From contig OX419762.1 of the NCBI GenBank assembly GCA_948567375.1, forward strand, positions 24,444,608 through 24,508,607: DNA of 64,000 bases. The letters run 5' to 3'. A model generated the notes under the pieces. That model saw only the letters and a list, made by a program, of their open reading frames with translations, did no database searches and was not told where the DNA came from. A program made the position numbers and the translations under genes. Positions 10,748 to 22,040 of this stretch are shown here, piece after piece; position 1 is the stretch's first letter; each line of letters opens with the position of its first letter. The DNA comes from Lunularia cruciata (lineage: Eukaryota > Streptophyta > Marchantiopsida > Lunulariales > Lunulariaceae).

Positions 10748-11602
10748 CTATGCAGTAGCTGACAATTTTTTTTGAGTAATCATAGCTCTATTATCTCTCA
10801 AGAATGCAACAAAACCTACTTGTTGAGCCTCCTTCACTTTTGCTAATTCTCCCTTCTTTGCTTGCAATTGGAGAGATCTGAGATCAGGGTCCAACCAGAT
10901 GCGCCGCCCCTTTAGTATAGCCTTGTTTGCCATCATTGCATTCCTTTGAGTTTTTGAGCCAAACCTCACCAAAATGCTTCTTGGTTGTGCACCTTTGTGT
11001 CCCAATCTGTATGCTTGCAGAATTTGAGGATCATGGACTCTCAAAGAATCAGCAATAAACTCACACACTATGGCCTTGGTGTCTTCCTTCTCTATCTTGG
11101 GTAGACTTGAAATCCTCAAGTTCTTCATTCTCACTTGTTGGTTCTCCTTCTCAACTTCATGCTCTTGCAAGTAAGAGATTTGAGCCACCTTAGTAGCTTT
11201 AGCATATGACTTCATCTTGACCTCTAATGTGTCAACCATCTCTTGTAGCCCTCCATTTTGAGAAGCAATGCTGGTGGCTTGTGCTCCCAAGGAAACAACC
11301 TTCTTAGAAGCATCCACCATACCCTTCGTGGATTCTAACATCAAATTGCCACTCTTCTTGAGTTCTTGGATATCTATGGTGATTGAATTTAGAGATTCTT
11401 TCACAGTCAAGACATCTGCTCTTACAGTTTCCAAATCTGCCATAAGAGTGTTCATGCATTGAGACATAGGGGCAAAAAAGCTCTTGAGTTCCTTGTGGAA
11501 GTCATTTGCTTTTCTATACATTTTAGCAAGTTGTTGCTGTTTTGAAGCTATATCAGCAATGTCTTGCACCATCTTGGAAGCTTCCAATTTTTGAAGCTCC
11601 AA
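10748..11602 (-). CDS. LINE ORF1, coiled-coil RNA-binding protein
   Basis: This intact 284-codon ORF starts MELQKLEASKMVQ. The first half (residues about 1-150) is heptad-rich and likely a coiled coil. The second half (ENQQVRMKNLRIS, AYRLG, RSILVRFGSKTQRNAMM, LKGRRIWLDPDL) resembles the RRM plus C-terminal domain layout of L1 ORF1p or Transposase_22 proteins, which coat LINE RNA. Homologous fragments recur at 18227-17769, 29691-29122 and 33515-33156, so this is a family protein and not chance. Its function is inferred from this resemblance and from its position just upstream of the endonuclease. Confidence 0.8.
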   Translation of the reverse strand: MELQKLEASKMVQDIADIASKQQQLAKMYRKANDFHKELKSFFAPMSQCMNTLMADLETVRADVLTVKESLNSITIDIQELKKSGNLMLESTKGMVDASKKVVSLGAQATSIASQNGGLQEMVDTLEVKMKSYAKATKVAQISYLQEHEVEKENQQVRMKNLRISSLPKIEKEDTKAIVCEFIADSLRVHDPQILQAYRLGHKGAQPRSILVRFGSKTQRNAMMANKAILKGRRIWLDPDLRSLQLQAKKGELAKVKEAQQVGFVAFLRDNRAMITQKKLSATA

Positions 11603-12790
11603 AGTGCTATTATGAGAATATATCCTCTACTTCACTCAAGCTCAATGAGTTCTTGGTGAACTCTTGGAATTTTGGTTTGCAAAATCTTAAAGAAATTATA
11701 GATTTCACATTCCCATGGTTTTTTTTTCACACAATGAGCCTCTACATAATCTGTATCCACCAATAGCTCTACAAATGCTTGTTCTAATGAACCCAAAATC
11801 TACTCATTTGGACTTGTAAATCAAAAGTTATAGTTGCTAATTTGTCAAAAATCAATAGTTATAATTATTAACTTGTTAATTTTTTGAAATCTTACAGATT
11901 TCAAAAATTCACAACCTTAGCTATAGTACTTCAAGATCTACAAGTGATGACTCAATCAAAAGCTCTTGAGCAATTATTTCAAATGAACCAAAAATGAACT
12001 CATTTGAGCAAATAGACATGGAGTTATGGCCTCTAGAGTTTTCTATAGTAAACTTCTAAACCTCATTGAGTCACAAAATTCAAATACTTATAACTTCAAG
12101 CACAAAGCTTCAAATTCTATGAAAACAATTTCAATCAATAGCTCTTGACAAGATGCTTCTAATGAGACCATGATCACCTCATTTGAAGATGTGAGTCCAA
12201 ATTTCCAGCCTTTAAAAGTTGCAGATTTGAGCACCACCAACCGCACAAGATCACAAATTGAGAAATTCAAAACTTGTTCCACATATCCTCAACTTCAGCG
12301 AGTAGGTATTCAAAAGCAAGCCTCTTCACATGTGTTGCTAATGAGTCCAAGATTGAAACATTTGGACATGGAACCAAAAAGTTACAAGGTGTTGAAAACT
12401 AAGCTCAAACCCTAAAATCTCCGAGAGATGGCAGAATTCAAATCTTCATAACTTTTTGTGTGTATGTGATCTGCAAGCGTGCTTGGTATTAATCAAAAGA
12501 CGTGCTTAAGTTGCTTCTAATGCCAAAAAAATCACTCCATTTGGACACAATATGATGAAGATTCAAGCTCTCAAATCTGGATCCTCTATCAAAAATTGCA
12601 ATCACTCATAAAGTTTTGCACAAAGCTCAAAATGATGCAATCTTGGTAACTATGGAAAGCTCTTGGCATGTTGCTTCAAACAAGATCAGAACCTCAATGT
12701 TTGGACATGTATGTAGTGAGATATGGATTCTCAAACTTTTGGGACTCCTCTCCTCTCAAACTTTTGAAACTCCTTTCAACTCCTTCTCAA
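11603..12790 (-). repeat. LINE 5' UTR made of about 180-bp degenerate monomers
   Basis: No ORF of substance is present. A recurring block (agctcttg, about 15 bp, then aatgaacc or similar, then ctcatttgga or a variant) has its last word at 11803, 11999, 12179, 12358, 12536 and about 12694, a spacing of 158-196 bp centred on 180. The same array follows ORF1 at 18370-19510 with anchors at 18572, 18751, 18928, 19108, 19285 and 19449. Position upstream of ORF1 in several copies marks it as the LINE 5' UTR and likely promoter. Confidence 0.7.
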
Positions 12791-12794
12791 ACTT

Positions 12795-13146
12795 TCAAGA
12801 ATGTCTTTGATAAGGTGCTTAGGAAATCACTAAGTGAAGGACTCATGGAAGTTGGTGTTTAAGCAGATCTGATTGGTGCTATGTCTAGACTCTATGAGAA
12901 AGTGGTTGTGAAACTTTCATCTGTTAGCTCTCAAGATGTCCTTAGCACAATAGGTGTGATTCAAGGTTGCTCTTTATCCCCAACTTTGTTTGGAATCTTC
13001 ATCGATGATCTAGAGAGGGTACTTATGGAAGCTAGAGCTACAGGTATACAAGTTGGCTCTTTAATGATACATGCACTCCTTTATATGGATGATGTAGTGC
13101 TCTTCTCTACCAATCCATAGAGTTCACAAAAGTTGTTGGATTCTTT
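12795..13146 (+). mobile_element. LINE RT fragment, plus strand
   Basis: It starts abruptly in the RT (FDKVLRKSLSEGLMEVGV) and runs through GCSLSPTLFGIFIDDLE to the catalytic motif, here YMDD where the family has YADD. Stops follow near 12860 and 13118. It is cut at 13147 by the 3' tail of a minus-strand LINE. Confidence 0.8.
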
Positions 13147-15230
13147 TGAAACAATAAAACAATGAAATATAAAGCCCGAAAGACCCAAAGAGTCAAAAGG
13201 CTGGAAACACAATACAAAAACACATGAAATGAGAGTCTAGGCAAGAGCCTAGAGCATCTGAACAATCTATAACAAATTGGTCTAATGTAAACTAATTTCC
13301 ATCATATACTTCACTAGCGCTAAAGCTTCAATTTGTAAGAGAGTAGAGAAATCACTACAAGTAATCTGATGTCTAACTCTAATCTGCATGTAACAAGGGC
13401 AATCAACAAACACATGTTGCTCATCCTTAACTTTGCTCATAATACAAAATTTGCAAAGTTGCATGGAGTGCTCTATCTGCTGCCAATGCCCTTGTTCTAC
13501 TTCTAGTCTATGAGAACTAGTTCTTTATTGAGGAATAATATATCTAAAGGAAGTAGAAATACTAGCCAAGAGATAATCTTGCTCACAATACACCAACATA
13601 GGATTTACAAATTGTTGGTAGAACACCATCTTGGTACCGGGTTGTTGCCATAAGCAAAGTATGAATTGCTCCTTGATCACTTCTTGTAGTGCAATGGGCT
13701 CCAATCTCCAATATTGCTCACAAACATTCCACCTTGTGGCCCATGCAATCAGATCTGTATACCAACCAATAGATAGAGTGGCACAAAAAGCTTGGTAGAG
13801 AAGTCTCTCATGTTCCATGGACCTCACCTTAGTGGCATATGTGAGAGCTTAAATCAAAGCTTTAGCCTCAAGAGGCAAAAAACCAATTTCAGCAAGCAAC
13901 AATACATAAGGAGTTTGAGTCTTCACCCCAAGTTCATCACAAAAAAACAATTTTGAACTTTCTCCACCTTTTTCCACCATGTCTTCTTAGTACTTGGACC
14001 CCAAATCTGAGCACCTTAGAGAACCACCGGCTGCACAAGAGATCTGAATAGCACCTTCTTCAACTCCCATGTGGTAAGATGAGCAAGTCTAGAGCAATTC
14101 ATGAGTGAATACAAAGCTCTATACCTTGCATTGATTCTCATCTTCACACAAGTAGACCAACTATAGTCATGAGAAAACTCAAGGCCCAAGTACTTATAAG
14201 AAGAAACCTGCTCCAATTGCTGTCCATCAAAAAAGAAAGGTATGACAGCTTTAGAACCCACCACAATCACCTTGGACTTGTCAAGGTTCACCTCCATCTT
14301 TGTTTGATTGCAAAACAAGAGAAGAGAATCCAACAGCTTCTGTAAACTCTGTGGATTGGTGGAGAGAAGCACTACATCATCTGCATAAAGGAGTGTATGT
14401 ATCATCAAAGAGCCAACCTGTACACCAGTAGCTCCAGCTTCCATGAGTAGCCTTTCCTGATCATTGATGAGGTTCCAAATAGAGTTGGAGATAGATAGCA
14501 GCATTGAATCACACCCATTGTTCTAAGGACATCTTGGGAGCTCAAAGATGAAAGTCTCACAACCACTTTCTCATAGAGTCTAGAGATAACACCAATGAGA
14601 TCCACTAAAACACCAACTTCCATGAGTCTCTCACTTAGAGATTTCCTAAGCACCTTATCAAAGGCCTTCCTTAAATCAATAAATGCAACATAGAGAGCTC
14701 TGCAAACATCCTTAGATTTCCACCACAAAACATAGAGTACCAATAGATGATCCAAAGTACTAAAGCTTGATCTGAAACAAGCTTGGCACTTAGTTTGAAT
14801 TTTTTACTTTTCAGTCCAAGTACTCAACCTAGACTCCAAAATTTGACCGTGCAACTTGGCAAAGATACTACCCACTAAAATGGTACGGTAATTAGTGACA
14901 ATATCTCTCTGACCAGACTTGTGAATAAGAACTACCTTCTTGAAGCACCATTTATCAGGAAAGCCACACCTGATTGCCTCATTCAAGAGAGAAGTGAGTA
15001 CTGGAATCAGATGGCTACCACCCCACTTAAGTAGTTCAACACATAGTCCATCAAGGTCTTCATCCTTACCATTGGCCAACTTCTTCAATTGGTAGTTGAC
15101 ATCAGCTTCAGAGATGGTGAGAGCAGATCCAAGGCAAGGTGCCATGCTTGGAGCATCAGGGAAAAAGTACAGATCCTTCACATATTCACAAAACTCATTT
15201 AGGTCCAATGATGGAGATGGTGGTTACCTT
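13147..15230 (-). mobile_element. 5'-truncated LINE copy, RT to 3' end
   Basis: The 3' tail (gaaacaataaaacaatgaaat, reading left to right) is at 13147. Moving right lie the 3' UTR, the zinc segment (13464-13282), the RT C-terminal part (13827-13525), the RT palm (14504-14016, LLYADDVVLLSTNP) and the RT N-terminal part (15208-14804). The catalytic YADD is kept, but frameshifts near 14450 and elsewhere break the ORF. It ends within the linker upstream of RT near 15230, so it is 5'-truncated. Confidence 0.82.
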
Positions 15231-15470
15231 CTCCCAAAACAAGGACGTTGGCAGTAGATAGAGCACTCCATGCGACTTTGCAAATTGTGTACTCTGAGCA
15301 AAGTTCAGGATGAGCACCATGTGTTTGTTGATTGCCCTTGTGACATGTAGATTAGAGCTAGACATCAGATTACTTGTAGTGATTTCCCTCCTCTCTTACA
15401 AATTGAAGCTTTAGCGTTAGCGTTTGAAGCTTTAGCATTTGAAGAGGAAGGAGGAGAGGTTTTTTGAAAC
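15231..15470 (+). mobile_element. LINE 3' fragment with zinc segment, plus strand
   Basis: The segment starts aaggacgttggcagtagata and matches the family zinc-binding region on the plus strand (counterparts of LCxLC and EDEHHVFVDC) with stops. It then passes into a purine-rich stretch near 15430-15470. Confidence 0.65.
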
Positions 15471-16690
15471 TTTGAGAGAGTAAATTTTCCCAAAAATTCA
15501 GATTGCCATATCTCAGCACTTACTCATCCAACCTTGCAATTTTGATTTTTTTGAAGTGCCTTGCCAAGAGTTTTCCATGGACACCAAGATTGTACCATTC
15601 TGAGCTTTGTGACAAAAGTAATGAGTGATTTGCATTTTCTCACAATATTTTCTCACAAACTCTCAATATTTGAGAGTTTGTTTCTTCATCATCCGGAGTT
15701 CAAAGGAAGTGATTTTTGTGCCACTAGATGCACCTTGAGAGTCTTTTTTGATTGATACCAAGCATGATGGAATCCCACCTCTATGCAGAGAGTTACAAGG
15801 ATTCAAATTCTATCATCTTTGGCAGATTTTACGGTTTGAATTATAAATTTGAGTGACTGTTTCTCTGCCAATACTTGAGCAAATGGAGTGATTGAAGTCT
15901 CATTAGAAGCGCTATGCTGAGAGCTTTCTTTCAAGGTAAAGCTTGTTCTGTTTGGAGCATTACACAAGGAGAGCTGGATTTTTCAATTCTGAGGAAGTTG
16001 TGAGTAGTCCTTGTGATTGTGCAAGAATTGGGAAGGCTATTGCTCTGTGGTCACAAGTGAAAATCCAATGAAAATTGCTGCATCAAAATCTGTGAGTTAC
16101 AAGATCTCTTTTAAGGCCAAGCTTTCAGCACATGGAGGTCTGAGCAAGCAGTGGTGGTAATTCTCATTCTGTCACATCTTGTGCATCTTGGTGTTTGGAG
16201 TACCAACTTTGCAGTGCCAGTTCTCCTCACTTGCAGACCCAATCCAAGTCATTCTTGTGTCATAAGAACCACATAGTCATAGGCTTTCTATTGAGTCCAT
16301 ATTTGAAAAATTTGGATATCCAAGGCAGATGATATGACCATTTGTTTCACTGTAACACTTGCAAGTACTTGGTAGTAAAATTTGCACATGTGAAGTAGGA
16401 CTGCTATGTACTTATAGGTCCAAATCAAGTGGTTTTTGTGGCAAGAGAACAAGGATTGTGCAAGGTTTCTATTGAGGTTTGATTTGTAGAAATTGGAGGT
16501 CATATAAGGAAGTTGTGACAATTTGACAATTTGAAATTTGTGACTCTTTGGACATCATAACATTAAGAAGTGCAAATTCAAGCCATTGTATCTTTGTACT
16601 CACTGATCCAAATGAAGTGATCTTTGTGTCTTTAGAATCAGTTCCCTCAAACCTTTACACTGAAAATTGATTGCCAAAGGTTAGGTGACA
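15471..16690 (+). repeat. LINE 5' UTR-like sequence, diverged
   Basis: No convincing coding sequence is present. The stretch at 15540-15640 (tgccaagagttttccatgg, accaagattgtaccattctg) corresponds in reverse complement to the monomer blocks near 12600-12680, so this is probably plus-oriented LINE 5' UTR of a diverged subfamily. Ten or so modules with the words gtgatt, gtgtc and aagtga recur. The assignment rests on short matches only. Confidence 0.45.
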
Positions 16691-16699
16691 GATTAGAAG

Positions 16700-17466
16700 C
16701 TCCAAGTACCTCAAATTTGGTTGGTATACAAATCTGATTGCATGGGCCACAAGGTGGAATGTTTGTGGGCGACATTGGAGATTGGAACCTATTGCACTTT
16801 GAGAGGTGATCAAGGAGCAGTTCTTACTATGCTTATGGCAGCAACCGGTACCAAGATGGTGTTCTATTAGCAGTTTGTAAATCTTGTGTTGGTGTATTGT
16901 GAGCAAGAGTATCTCTTGGTTAGGATTTCTACTTCACGAAGACATGTGATTGCTCAATATAGAACTAGTTCTCATAGACTAGAAGTAGAACTAGGGTGTT
17001 GGCAATAGATAGAGCACTCCATGCAACTTTGCAAATTGTGTACTATGAGCAAAGTTGAGGATCAGCACCATGTGTTTGTTGATTGCCCTTGTTACACGTA
17101 GATTAGAGTAAGACATCAGATTACTTGTAGTGATTTCTCAACTCTCTTACAGGCCGAAGCTTTAACATTTGGGAAGTATATGACAGAGATTAGTTTCATG
17201 TGTTTTCATGTGTTTTGTATTGTGTTTTCACCCTTTTGACTCTTTGGATTTTCCGGGCTTTATATTTCATTGTTCATTGTTCATTGTTCATTGTTAGGGA
17301 AGTATATGATGGACATTAGTTTACATCGGACCAATTTGTTACAGATTGGTCAGATGCCCTAGGCTCTTGCCTAGGCTCACATTTCATATGTTTTGTATTG
17401 TGTTTCTAGCCTTTTGACTCTTTGGGTCTTTTGGGCTTTATATTTCATTGTTTCATTGTTTCATTG
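16700..17466 (+). mobile_element. LINE 3' end with duplicated terminal segment
   Basis: The plus strand carries the RT C-terminal part (16720-16930, LIAWATRWNV-like), the zinc segment (17030-17095) and the 3' UTR. A first tail of four TTCATTG units lies near 17269-17295. The last 170 bp of the LINE then occur again (17296-17466), ending in TTTCATTG repeats. This is either a second truncated insertion into the tail of the first or a tandem duplication. Confidence 0.75.
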
Positions 17467-19515
17467 GTATGTGTGAGGCCATGAACTTTCCAAAATAGCA
17501 CTCTAAGGGTCTGGAATTGCTATGCATTAGCTGACAATTTCTTTTGAGAAATCACAGCTCTTTTGTCTCTCAAGAATGCAACAAAACCTGCTTGTTGAGC
17601 CTCCTCCACTTTTGCTAATTCTCACTTCTTTGCTTGCCATTGGAGAGATGTGAGATCCGGGTCCAACCAAATGCGCCGCCCCGTCAATATAGCCTTGTTT
17701 TCCATCATTGAATTCCTTTGAGTTTGTGAGCCAAACCTCACCAAAATGCTCCTTGGTTGTGTACCTTTCTATCTCAATCTATATGCTTGCACAATTTGAG
17801 GATCATGTACTCTCAAAGAATCAGCAATAAACTCACACACTATGGCCTTGGTGTCTTCTTTCTCAATCTCTGGCAAACCTAAAATCCTCAAGTTCTTCAT
17901 TCTCACCAGTTGGTTCTCCTTCTTGACCTCATGCTCTTGCAAGTAAGAGATTTGAGCCACCTTAGTAGCTTCAAGATATGACTTCATCTTGACCTCTAAT
18001 TTCTCAACCATCTCTTGCAGCCCTCTATTTTGTGAAGCAATGATGGTGGCTTGTGATCCTAAAGAAGCAACCTTCTTAGTAGCATCCATCATACCCTTCG
18101 TGGAGTCTAACATCAAACTATTGCTCTTCTTGAGTTCTTGGATATCTAGGGTGATCAAATTCAAAGATTCTTTCACGGTCATGACATTTGCCCTTATGGT
18201 TTCCAAATCTGCCATAAGAGTGTTCATGCCTTGAGATATAAGGGCAAAAACGCTCTTGAGTTCCTTGCGGAAGTCATTTGCTTTTTATACATTTCAACAA
18301 ACTGTTGTTGTTTTGAAGCTATATCAGCAATGTCTTGCACCATCTTGGAAGCTTCCATTTTAGAGGATCCAAAGTGCTACTATGAGAATATATCCTCTAC
18401 TTCACTCAAGCTCTATGAGTTCTTGGAGAATTCTTGGAATTTGGATTTGCAAAATCTTAAAGAAATTACAGATTTCACATTCCCATGGTTTCTTTTCACA
18501 AAGTGAAAATCCATATTATCTTTATCCACCAATAGCTCTACAGATACTTGGTCTAATGAACCAAAAATCTACTCATTTGGACTCGTAAATCAAAAGTTAT
18601 AAACTTTTGAATTTGAACTTTCCTACATAAAATTTTTGAAATCCTACAGATTTCAAAAATTTAGAACCTTGGCTACAGTACTTCAAAATCTACCAATGAG
18701 GACTAAATCAAAAGCTCTTGAATACCTCTTTCAAATGGACCAAAAATGAACTCATTTGAGCAAATACATATGGAGTTATGGACTCAAGTTTTCTATTGTA
18801 AACTTCTAAACCTTATTGAGTCACAGAATTCAAATTCTTAAAACTTGAAGGAAAAAGCTTCAAATTCTATGAAAACAATTTCAATCAATAGCTCTTGACA
18901 AGATGCTTCTAATGATACCAAGATCACCTTATTTGAAGATGTGAGTCCAAAGTTCTAGCCTCTGAAAGTTGTAGATTTGAGCACCACCAACCGCACAAGA
19001 ACATATTGATGAAATTCGAAACTTGGTTCCACAAAACTCCAACTTAGGCAGCAGTTATTCAAAAGAAAGCCCTTTCATAGGTGTTGCCAATGAGCCCAAG
19101 ATTGAAACATTTGGACATGGAACCAAAAAGTTACAAGGTGTTGAAATTTGAGCTCAAACCCTAAAATCTCCCAAAGATGGCAGAATTCAAATCTTTAGAA
19201 CTTTTTGTGTGTATGTGCTCTACAAGCGTGATTGGTATCAATCAAAAGAGCTTCCTAAGGCACTTCTAATACCACAAAAATCACTCCATTTGGACACCAT
19301 ATGATGATGATGATTCAAACTCTCAAATCTGGATCCTTTGTCAAAAAAATCTAGCTCTCATAATGTTTTGCACAAAGCTCAAAATGATGCAATCTTGGTA
19401 GCTATGGAAAGCTCTTGGCAAGGCGCTTTGAACAAGACCAAAACCATAGGATTTAGACATGTATGTAGTGAGATATGGCTTGTCAAACTTTTGGGCCTCC
19501 TCTCCTCTCAAACTT
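17467..19515 (-). mobile_element. LINE 5' half: endonuclease start, ORF1, 5' UTR
   Basis: On the minus strand, the monomer array (19515-18370) is followed by ORF1 (open part 18227-17769, same layout as 11602-10748, ending early at AYRLR) and by the first codons of ORF2 (near 17500-17467). The 3' half is missing and the copy abuts the plus-strand LINE tail at 17466. It was probably produced by an inversion or an aborted insertion. Confidence 0.75.
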
Positions 19516-19991
19516 TCGAATGTAACAAGCGCAATCAACAAACACATGGTGTTTCCTTCTTGTTCCCATGTGTAATACTCCGAGGAAAAGAGAAGAGAGA
19601 GAAAACACAGATTGCACACTCAAGCATTTAATGCCCCAAAGGAGCACCTTCTCTTTATTATATAGACAAAGAGGATCTCCTCCAAGGAAGCTCCACCATA
19701 GGATTAGGGACATAGATACGTGACATGTCAGCAAGCTCCACCCTTGGATTACTTACTTGGATGGGTGACATGTCTGGTCTAGGTCCTATCTGGTTGGTCA
19801 AACAAGCTTTGACCGGAGGGAATCTTCTAGGGAATCTTCTTGTAGGAATCTCAAAATCACGTGAGTAAGGTACCGTTGGAAAGTTCTCGACGAGACAAAG
19901 TAGGGGGGAGGGAAGGCCAACCTTTCCTGTATTGGGGGGGAAATTGGTATATTTTTTAGGCCTAATTCATCCGTTTAGGCCTCCAAAATTA
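19516..19991. other. Unassigned spacer left of element A
   Basis: 19516-19568 repeats a short LINE 3' piece (gcaatcaacaaacacatggtg). From about 19570 the sequence is unrelated, starting tgtaatactccgagg, with ttattatatagac near 19655. It could be part of an LTR of another element, but no second copy or coding domain is visible to prove this. A G run (ggggggg) lies at 19934-19940. Confidence 0.4.
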
Positions 19992-20441
19992 CTATCACGC
20001 CATTTGTAGTTCCGCATCTAGCTGCTCGGACATTGGAGTTCTAGTGATAGTAGTTAGAGTTATTCTAGTAGTTTCTTAGGGACTACTTTCCGACAGTCTG
20101 ATTTGGTGTTCGAATACTGACTTCACGGTGGGGCCCACTGTCACTTTGCACCGTTTGCACCATTGAGTGTGCCGTCAGCGGGACCATTAGGGTACTAGTG
20201 CTAGCTCAAGTCCAGGGAGGTATAGTTTCAAAGTGAGCTCCAGAGAGCTCACTTCTCTGATGTTGAGCCTTCGAGTTCCTGGCTATGGTGGACAGAGGCC
20301 GGCGAGCGTCACCTGGATTCTCTATGCTTGAGTGGGTGTGGCTTGACTGTAATCAGTGCCCAGTTGTTGGCAGTTTATAGAGTGACAGATCAAGTACTGA
20401 TCTGAGTTGAGTTGAGTTGAGAGTGGTAAGCAATATGATTA
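19992..20441 (+). repeat. Terminal repeat A1
   Basis: This roughly 450-bp repeat recurs as A2 at 27928-28378 with about 5% differences by eye. It begins TATCACGCC here and TGTCACGCC in copy B. It holds a perfect 9-bp hairpin with a 4-bp loop (20232-20253), a TATA-like tttatag at 20374-20380, and GAGTTGAGTTGAGTTGAG near its end. No copy of B precedes it. Confidence 0.88.
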
Positions 20442-20451
20442 CATCAGAAAA

Positions 20452-22020
20452 GTGAAGTCAGGAGGAAATCGGGCTGACTCTAAGTTGGAGTTTGACACAA
20501 GAGCTGATTCAGTTGAGAGTGCACTTGGTGTGTCCGCACCGTTGTTGTGGGACATGGACGAGATTTATGGGGCCTCCAAAGGCCCTAGGCATTACTCTGG
20601 TACAGTGGGTACCATTGAGTTGGATGACTTCATCTAGGAGTTTGATAGTTGGTGTGATCTATAGTAGATGCGGAACCCGACTTTGTTTACACCCTTCATG
20701 GCATGGAAGAGGTTGTTTCAGCATCTGGAGGGTCCGCCGATGGATGATTACCATGAGTTCAGGAGAGCTCATTTGGAGGAGATTGAGTTATGGAGACAGT
20801 ATTGGTCTCCACACTATGTTTCCATCACTTCAGGCTCGGTGGCCAGGAGTAGATCAGCTGTACCCACAAGTTCTAGCTCGAGTAGTGTTGGTGGAGCTAG
20901 TGGAGGTGCACTAGCTAGAGATAGTGCTACTAAGAGTGGAGGTACCGCTGTAGGAGGTGGTGTGGTACCGGGGTTTAACCCCATGGTTGAGTTCTTCCTA
21001 TGTTTGAGGCAAAACTACCAGGGAGTGCGGACTGACAAGCTAAGGAGCTTGCAAGAGTTCCAGCGGAAGGCTGGAGAGAGCCTACGCAAGGCATACACTC
21101 GCATGAGGCAGCTGATCAGTTTCACTCAGGGAGTTACTGAGGCCCAGGCAGTCCAGTTTTGGTATGGGATACTAGACAAGGAGTTGCGACATAGAGTTCG
21201 TGATGCTACGTTGTTGCAGGCTACTTCGCCCACTTTGGCAGTAGTCTTTGGTTTGGCTGAGCGTATTGAGCTCAATATGGTGGAGGAGAGAGTGGTGACA
21301 TGTGGATTTGGTAGGGAGACCTCATCCACAGCTGTGACCTCTTCTAGAGTGCAGCAGAGTGCACCACGCCCAGTTGGTTTTCAAGGAAAGGGTGGACAGC
21401 CTAGATCCTATGGAGCGAGTGGAGGGCCTAGTGAAGTTAGACCCTTACCCTCATTTTTGGGTCAGCAACAGCCAGTGAGTGGTGGTGTTGCTTGTTGGAC
21501 TTGTGGTGGACCTCACCATAGGAGAGAGTGTACTCAGGGCAGCGGACCTAATACCTTTGGTGCATCACAGCCAGCACAGAGGCAATGTGAGCACTGCCAC
21601 AGATTTGGTCACACTAGTGACCGGTGTTTTGACCTACACTCGGAGTTACGGAGTGGTAGGGCTGCTATGGCAGGTAGTAGAGGAGCTCCAGTTCATGGAG
21701 GACGAGGTGGTAGAGGTGGTGGTAGAGGATCTACACCTAGTAGGGGTGCAATACCTGCCCTTACTTCTGACACAGCTATGGCTACTCGGATTGAGCAGTT
21801 GGAGCAGAGATTGGCTAGTATGGCTATTGCTCAGAGGAGATCAGATTTGAGTGCTGAGGCTTCCACCTCATATGTTGGTGACAGAGATGCTTTAGACTTC
21901 ATGTGCGGAGCAGCACAGGTGGATGCATCTACAACAGTGACTAGGAGTGCACTACGTGCTCCAGAGCCTAGAGGAGCATTAGTGGAGTTGGACCCACAGA
22001 GAGGAGAGGTTGGGAGATAG
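20452..22020 (+). pseudogene. Gag of copy A with two zinc knuckles
   Basis: A single frame runs from about 20452 to TAG at 22018-22020, broken by stops at 20635-20637 and at two adjacent TAG codons near 20662-20667. The capsid-like part (FFLCLRQNYQGVRTDKLRS, RMRQLISFTQGV, QFWYGILDKELR) is followed by a Ser/Gly-rich linker, a near-canonical CWTCGGPHHRREC and a canonical CCHC knuckle CEHCHRFGHTSDRC, then a Gly/Arg-rich stretch. It would package element RNA. The two adjacent TAGs may derive from CAG codons. Copy B does not cover this part in the window. Confidence 0.8.
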
Positions 22021-22040
22021 GTCAGACTTCCCAATCTTTC

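Larger units (their letters stand above)
1395..12790 (-). mobile_element. Nearly full-length L1-like LINE, split by LTR elements
   Basis: Read on the minus strand, the parts are in order: a 5' UTR built of about 180-bp monomers (12790-11603), ORF1 (11602-10748), an APE-type endonuclease (10729-9674), a linker (9670-9467), RT (9356-8012), then, after the LTR insertions, the C-terminal zinc segment and 3' UTR (1886-1395). The 3' end carries the family tail built from aacaatgaaa units. The element body without the inserted LTR elements is about 5.3 kb. ORF2 has several stops and frameshifts, so it cannot act autonomously. It is the best reference in the window for reconstructing the order of all other LINE pieces. 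Confidence 0.8.

Noticed and set aside
11740-12790. The 180-bp spaced repeats as a centromeric satellite
   Set aside because: They occur next to LINE ORF1 in several copies in the same order and number, so they belong to the LINE and not to an independent satellite array.
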